From contig CAUJFK010000274.1 in NCBI GenBank assembly GCA_963169175.1, positions 1 through 9,823 of the forward strand: DNA of 9,823 nucleotides, written 5' to 3'. This document shows positions 7,063 to 9,823 of the stretch, piece after piece (position 1 is the stretch's first letter; every line of letters begins with the position of its first letter). The stretch is from Acidobacteriota bacterium. GTDB lineage: Bacteria; Acidobacteriota; Blastocatellia; Pyrinomonadales; Pyrinomonadaceae. A model generated the notes under the pieces. The model saw nothing but the letters and a program-made list of their open reading frames with translations. It had not been told where the DNA came from and did no database searches. Position numbers and translations under genes: made by a program.

Positions 7063-8322
7063 TTAGCTCTTCTTGCCCTTTTTTTCTTCTTCCTCATGCA
7101 CAGTGACGTATGGACGGTGCTGGACCTCAAACTGCTTGTCGTCGTAGGTTCCGTCGCCGTCAACGTCCACCTTGACCTGAAGCTTATATTTCTTGCCCGG
7201 TTCGTGCTTTTTCGCAAGGTCGTAGGCGAGGCTGTACTGGTTGCGAAGCAGGGCATTGATGCTCTGCAGATATGCGGGGATCTCACTTTCAAAGGTCATT
7301 TCAAAATGCATCCCGCCCGATTCCCGTGCAAACGTATTCATCGCATTCTTTGCCTGCAGGAATGTAAGCCGGCCTGGTGCTCCGGTGATCGAATCGGTGG
7401 CAGGAAGATATGGTTCGTACCGTTTGTAGAAAAGATTGCCCGTGCTGATGATATAGATCGGTATCCCGGCTTCCTGGATGATCTTGCGCGTATCGCCGTA
7501 GCTTATCTTGCTGAATGTATCTATTCCGGATGCAACAAGGATGATCGCGCGGCGTTTTGATTTGACGCTGACCATGCCGCCGTAATCCGCCTGTTTTGCC
7601 TCGCTGTCCTCAAGCACAACGGTGTCGCCGCGGCCGCCTACCAAGGCAAACTTGATCGCATCGAAAAGATTATTCTCACGAAACGCAGGACGGTTTTTGA
7701 GGAGCAGGTCGATGGTTTGGCGTATGCGTGCAGGATCGTTCGTAAAATCCGTGATCGGCGTCGGCCGCATATCGAATGCGATGACCGAGGCATAATCGTC
7801 CGGCGGTTTGATAAAGCCGGTCAGGAATTGCGCGACCGGGCGGACAGTTTCATAAACACCCGGCTCAAAATAGCCGCCCGCCGCCCGTCCGAAAACCTCG
7901 CTCCATTTGCTGTATTCGAGAACGAGCGTCACGGTGATCGGCGCCTCCGGCGTCGTAAAGCTTGAGATATTCTGCTTTACACCGTCTTCAAATATTCCAA
8001 AATTTTCCTTCTTCAACCCGGTGATTATTTGGCCGGTCTTTTTATTCAGCACCACCGCATCGACATTGACGATGTCCGTGTCAACGGTGATCACACCTTC
8101 GCCGGGGATGGCTTTCTTTTCCTCTTCCTGACGTTTGCGCTCTTCTTCCTCAGCTTTTAGCTGCTCAGGTGTTTTCGGAGTGGGCCGCTGGTTCTTTTTA
8201 TCGCCGCTTTTGGGCTCGACCCGCTGCGGCTTTGACTGAGCGATCAGTCCCGGTGCAAAATGGCCGGCCATAAGCGTGATTACAAACAATAGCGACACCA
8301 GGCGCGAATGAAGAATTTTCAT
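7063..8322 (-). CDS. Secreted VWFA-related protein (Acidobacteria type)
   Basis: A 419-residue exported protein. The signal peptide spans residues 1-29 with likely cleavage after LIA. A Lys/Glu/Arg-rich stretch (about 38-72) probably forms a charged helix or linker. It is followed by the signature opening of TIGR03436 VWFA-related proteins: VDTDIVNVDAVV (80-91), then TGLKKENFGIFEDG (101-114). The VWA-like fold continues to about 370, and the C-terminus is charged (EEEEKKGKK). The metal site normally reading DxSxS is ExSxW here (Glu136, Ser138, Trp140), so metal binding is doubtful. VWA domains mostly mediate protein binding; the role in this expanded family is unknown. I choose ATG 8320-8322 because it gives a compact signal peptide; a GTG three codons upstream (8329-8331) is possible. 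Neither start has a good Shine-Dalgarno sequence. Confidence 0.88.
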   Translation of the reverse strand: MKILHSRLVSLLFVITLMAGHFAPGLIAQSKPQRVEPKSGDKKNQRPTPKTPEQLKAEEEERKRQEEEKKAIPGEGVITVDTDIVNVDAVVLNKKTGQIITGLKKENFGIFEDGVKQNISSFTTPEAPITVTLVLEYSKWSEVFGRAAGGYFEPGVYETVRPVAQFLTGFIKPPDDYASVIAFDMRPTPITDFTNDPARIRQTIDLLLKNRPAFRENNLFDAIKFALVGGRGDTVVLEDSEAKQADYGGMVSVKSKRRAIILVASGIDTFSKISYGDTRKIIQEAGIPIYIISTGNLFYKRYEPYLPATDSITGAPGRLTFLQAKNAMNTFARESGGMHFEMTFESEIPAYLQSINALLRNQYSLAYDLAKKHEPGKKYKLQVKVDVDGDGTYDDKQFEVQHRPYVTVHEEEEKKGKKS

Positions 8323-8365
8323 AGATTTCACCGACGGGGCTGAATTTTACGGAAGTAAGATTCCA

Positions 8366-8394
8366 ATTGTCGGCTTTTGGTTGGTATTTATCAA
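8366..8394 (-). promoter_or_regulatory. Candidate sigma70-type promoter for the VWFA-related gene
   Basis: On the minus strand TTGATA (8394-8389, five of six) is followed after 17 bases by GACAAT (8371-8366, four of six). Transcription would start near 8359, about 37 bases before the ATG. Confidence 0.4.
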
Positions 8395-8488
8395 GTATTT
8401 TAGGCAGATGGGTGCGGGCTGCTCTTTGGCTTGTTCCAAGTTGGTTTAAACTCAGGAAGCAACTTTTGTTTCGCGGATCTGGTTTCAT

Positions 8489-8569
8489 GATTCGTGCTTT
8501 TCGTGGTGGCGAAGCCGGATATCTGGACCACGAAGCACACGAAAGAGAACACGAAATTCACGAAGAATC
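8489..8569 (+). repeat. TTCGTG palindromic repeat, copy 2 (complete)
   Basis: A complete imperfect palindrome bounded by GATTC and GAATC. The inner arms are TTTCGTGGT (8499-8507) and ACCACGAA (8527-8534), separated by 19 bases containing TGGCGAAGCCGG-type core sequence. Outer arms continue with TTCGTG on the left and CACGAA words on the right. It lies in the 280-base gap between the VWFA-related and LecA-like genes. A T7 run at 8574-8580 follows. Open frames through it encode artefacts such as TTKHTKENTKFTK. Confidence 0.8.
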
Positions 8570-8602
8570 AGCCTTTTTTTATTGATCGCGGTCCGGCAAG
8601 CA

Positions 8603-9379
8603 TCACGCTGGCTCGATCTCGATGCGGACATCGTAGGTGCCCGAGTTGTCAGTCAGATCGCCTTCGTTCACGCCGAGGAACAAGGCCCCGTCCCGCGAAG
8701 CGGTAAACGTTCGTTCGGACCCGATATAGATAAACTCATTGTTATCATCACCTATCACGGCGATCAGGGCCCCGGTTGGGACGCTCTTGAGCAATTTTGC
8801 CGGATCTTCAAGATCATAAAGGCCGGACGGGCCGGTTGACTTTCCTTTGCCGAGCGAAATACTGCCGCCGCCGATGATACGGACCTTTTGGCCTTTTCGA
8901 ACGACCCATCCGGAGTTGGTCCAGCCATTTGCCGAATTATCAGCCAGGACCTTGACCGAAAGTTCTATCGGCCTGGCGATGCCGCTGCGGGATTCTTCTG
9001 TTGCCTGCGGCCGTGTTGTCGCCGGCGTAGGCCTCGGGGTTGGCTGGACCGAGACAGTGTCTGTCTTGATAACCCGGTGCGAATTTGTCGAAGGCGTCGA
9101 GGTTTCAACGTACTGGGCGTCATTTGAAACCGGTTCTGTTCGCGTCGCTGCCGAATCGAACTGGATCGACTCGACCTCATCGGCCGCAAAGGTCATTTGC
9201 CGCTCGCGGCTGCCTTCGCCGACCAGCACAACAAATTTCCCCGCGCCAAAGCTTACAATTCGGCCTTTTATTATACTGCCGTCCTTTAGCCTGAGCGTAT
9301 CCGCGAATGCGGAGGCCGCAAGTAGGGCGATAAGCACGATCGCTAAACAAGCGCGTGCGGAATGCTTGATCTGGTCCAT
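8603..9379 (-). CDS. Secreted protein with LecA/PA-IL-like lectin domain
   Basis: A 258-residue exported protein. The signal peptide covers residues 1-26 (cleavage after AFA). Residues 27-76 form a small beta domain (DTLRLKDGSIIKGRIVSF... ending DEVESIQF), a type common in secreted proteins of Acidobacteria and Planctomycetes. Residues 77-135 are a Ser/Thr/Pro linker. Residues 137-257 align with the LecA (PA-IL) galactose lectin of Pseudomonas: VKVLADN with EVLANN, IIGGGSISLG with IVAAGWASYG, GPSG with GPQG, TGALIAVIG with CGALVMKIG, and NEGDLTDNSGTYDV with the calcium loop. From that alignment, LecA Asp100 corresponds to Glu239 and Asn107-Asn108 to Asp244-Asn245, but galactose ligands His50 and Gln53 correspond to Leu190 and Pro193. 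Sugar binding is therefore uncertain. ATG 9379 is supported by GGAGGG 5 bases upstream. The domain call is firm; the ligand is unknown. Confidence 0.83.
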   Translation of the reverse strand: MDQIKHSARACLAIVLIALLAASAFADTLRLKDGSIIKGRIVSFGAGKFVVLVGEGSRERQMTFAADEVESIQFDSAATRTEPVSNDAQYVETSTPSTNSHRVIKTDTVSVQPTPRPTPATTRPQATEESRSGIARPIELSVKVLADNSANGWTNSGWVVRKGQKVRIIGGGSISLGKGKSTGPSGLYDLEDPAKLLKSVPTGALIAVIGDDNNEFIYIGSERTFTASRDGALFLGVNEGDLTDNSGTYDVRIEIEPA

Positions 9380-9384
9380 ATATT

Positions 9385-9390
9385 CCCTCC
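9385..9390 (-). promoter_or_regulatory. Strong Shine-Dalgarno site deciding the start at 9379
   Basis: The minus strand reads GGAGGG followed by AATAT and the ATG. It is the clearest ribosome binding site among the minus-strand genes here, most of which lack one. Confidence 0.75.
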
Positions 9391-9487
9391 AAAGTCCTGA
9401 GGCCGGTTTTACCGGGGAGAATACCGGAACGAAGATGCGGAAAACCCGTTTCTATGTTGCACAGTTTCAAAGGCCGAACACATAAAA

Positions 9488-9516
9488 ATCATAACCAATT
9501 TTCCGCCGATTGTGAA
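9488..9516 (-). promoter_or_regulatory. Candidate sigma70-type promoter for the LecA-like gene
   Basis: On the minus strand TTCACA (9516-9511) and TATGAT (9493-9488) each match five of six consensus bases and are 17 bases apart. The predicted start near 9481 leaves a leader of about 100 bases, which contains a small hairpin (CCGGT-AAA-ACCGG, 9415-9403). This is the best promoter match in the window. Confidence 0.5.
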
Positions 9517-9583
9517 TAAATATGTCCGCGGGCGGCGTATTGCACACGGTTTATACAAATTTTGAGCCTGTCCAAAACGGCCC

Positions 9584-9686
9584 GTCTTTTCGTCGGTTTC
9601 GCGTCTTGTTTTCGTCTTTTTCGTGGTAAGTGGCCCGGCTTCGCCAACCACGAAATAGACGAATTAAGAAACGAAACTTACGAAAC
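9584..9686 (-). repeat. TTCGTG palindromic repeat, copy 3 (complete, inverted)
   Basis: The arms TTCGTCTTTTTCGTGGT (9611-9627) and ACCACGAAATAGACGAA (9647-9663) are complementary at 16 of 17 positions, with a 19-base loop, the same loop length as copy 2. The loop read on the minus strand contains TGGCGAAGCCGG, so this copy is inverted relative to copies 1 and 2. Further TTCG words on the left (from 9584) and CGAA words on the right (to 9686) extend the palindrome imperfectly. Confidence 0.8.
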
Positions 9687-9738
9687 ATCTATAAAGACGG
9701 TTTCGGTGTCAAGGGGAAAAGAGCAGAGTTGTAATATG

Positions 9739-9760
9739 CCGCCGGGGGGCGGTTTTATTT
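9739..9760 (+). terminator. Rho-independent terminator-like hairpin, no obvious gene
   Basis: CCGCC (9739-9743), a GGGG loop and GGCGG (9748-9752) are followed directly by TTTTATTT on the plus strand. The form is that of a short intrinsic terminator. No plus-strand gene lies upstream within the window since 4718, so what it would terminate is unclear. Confidence 0.45.
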
Positions 9761-9823
9761 ATTCTCTGTTCTTTGGAAAAAAGTTCTTCGTTCATGATTT
9801 TGTAAAGTTTCGGTTTATCTCGA

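Larger units (their letters stand above)
9380..9823. other. Gene-free right end of the window
   Basis: These 444 bases contain the leader and promoter of the LecA-like gene, one palindromic repeat copy and a plus-strand terminator-like hairpin. I see no convincing protein gene. An 80-codon minus-strand frame (9409-9651) runs through the repeat and promoter and reads as low-complexity basic sequence. A 28-codon minus-strand frame starting at the ATG near 9794 has no ribosome binding site. From 9761 to the end the sequence is AT-rich and may be the start of a neighbouring gene's control region. Confidence 0.5.

Noticed and set aside
8535..8580. T7 run at 8574-8580 as a plus-strand terminator
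   Set aside because: No GC-rich stem of useful length lies immediately before the T-tract, and no plus-strand gene precedes it.
8494..8706. Open frame encoding TTKHTKENTKFTK
   Set aside because: This is a translation of the palindromic repeat into low-complexity Lys/Thr sequence, a known kind of spurious protein, and it runs antisense into the LecA-like gene.
9409..9651. 80-codon minus-strand frame beginning MVGEAGPLTTKKTKTRRE
   Set aside because: It begins inside the repeat copy and covers the promoter and leader of the LecA-like gene. It has no Shine-Dalgarno sequence and no family resemblance.
6888..9686. Possible CRISPR array because of repeated TTCGTG words
   Set aside because: The repeats are kilobases apart or internally palindromic with irregular spacing. 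There is no uniform direct repeat and spacer pattern, and no cas gene.
1..9823. A novel defence, mobile or biosynthetic system
   Set aside because: Every confident gene is housekeeping or a lone lineage-typical exported or unknown protein. No clustering of nucleases, ATPases, reverse transcriptases, recombinases or toxin-antitoxin pairs is visible.

Overview
The window looks like a chromosomal segment from an Acidobacteriota bacterium, probably of the Blastocatellia/Pyrinomonadaceae type. The main clue is a secreted protein at 7063-8322 with the VWFA-related layout typical of Acidobacteria (TIGR03436-like). Moderate GC content, sparse Shine-Dalgarno sequences and long intergenic repeats rich in TTCGTG and CTTTG words fit that view. 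The placement rests on family recognition only; no phylogeny was run.

Layout, left to right. The 3' end of an unidentified plus-strand gene (2-148) converges on a minus-strand secreted lytic-transglycosylase-like protein (224-1504), which has a good intrinsic terminator at 170-197. A 206-bp divergent intergenic region leads to a plus-strand cluster: glmM, phosphoglucosamine mutase (1711-3057); aroB, 3-dehydroquinate synthase (3101-4258); and a small single-pass membrane protein (4302-4718). This cluster converges on a minus-strand B12-binding radical SAM protein of the TIGR03960 type (4889-6775). Two further minus-strand secreted proteins follow: the VWFA-related protein (7063-8322) and a protein joining a small N-terminal beta domain to a LecA/PA-IL-like lectin domain (8603-9379). 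The last 444 bases hold no convincing gene, only a promoter, a repeat copy and an orphan-looking terminator.

The genes fall into three groups. glmM feeds UDP-GlcNAc and peptidoglycan synthesis, aroB feeds aromatic amino acid synthesis, and the membrane protein may be translated from the same message. The transglycosylase-like protein, divergent from glmM, would act on the peptidoglycan that GlmM helps supply, although that pairing may be coincidental. The right half is a set of exported or unknown-function proteins typical of the lineage, each with its own apparent promoter.

I found no CRISPR array, transposase, defence island, prophage or biosynthetic cluster, and no RNA gene that I can support. 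The most interesting non-gene signal is a family of imperfect palindromic intergenic repeats. It has three copies here, one of them truncated and one inverted, sharing a TGGCGAAGCCGG-like core; a second, CTTTG-rich element sits at 4764-4869. At residue level, the LecA-like domain has lost the residues that bind galactose, and the VWFA domain has a degenerate metal site.
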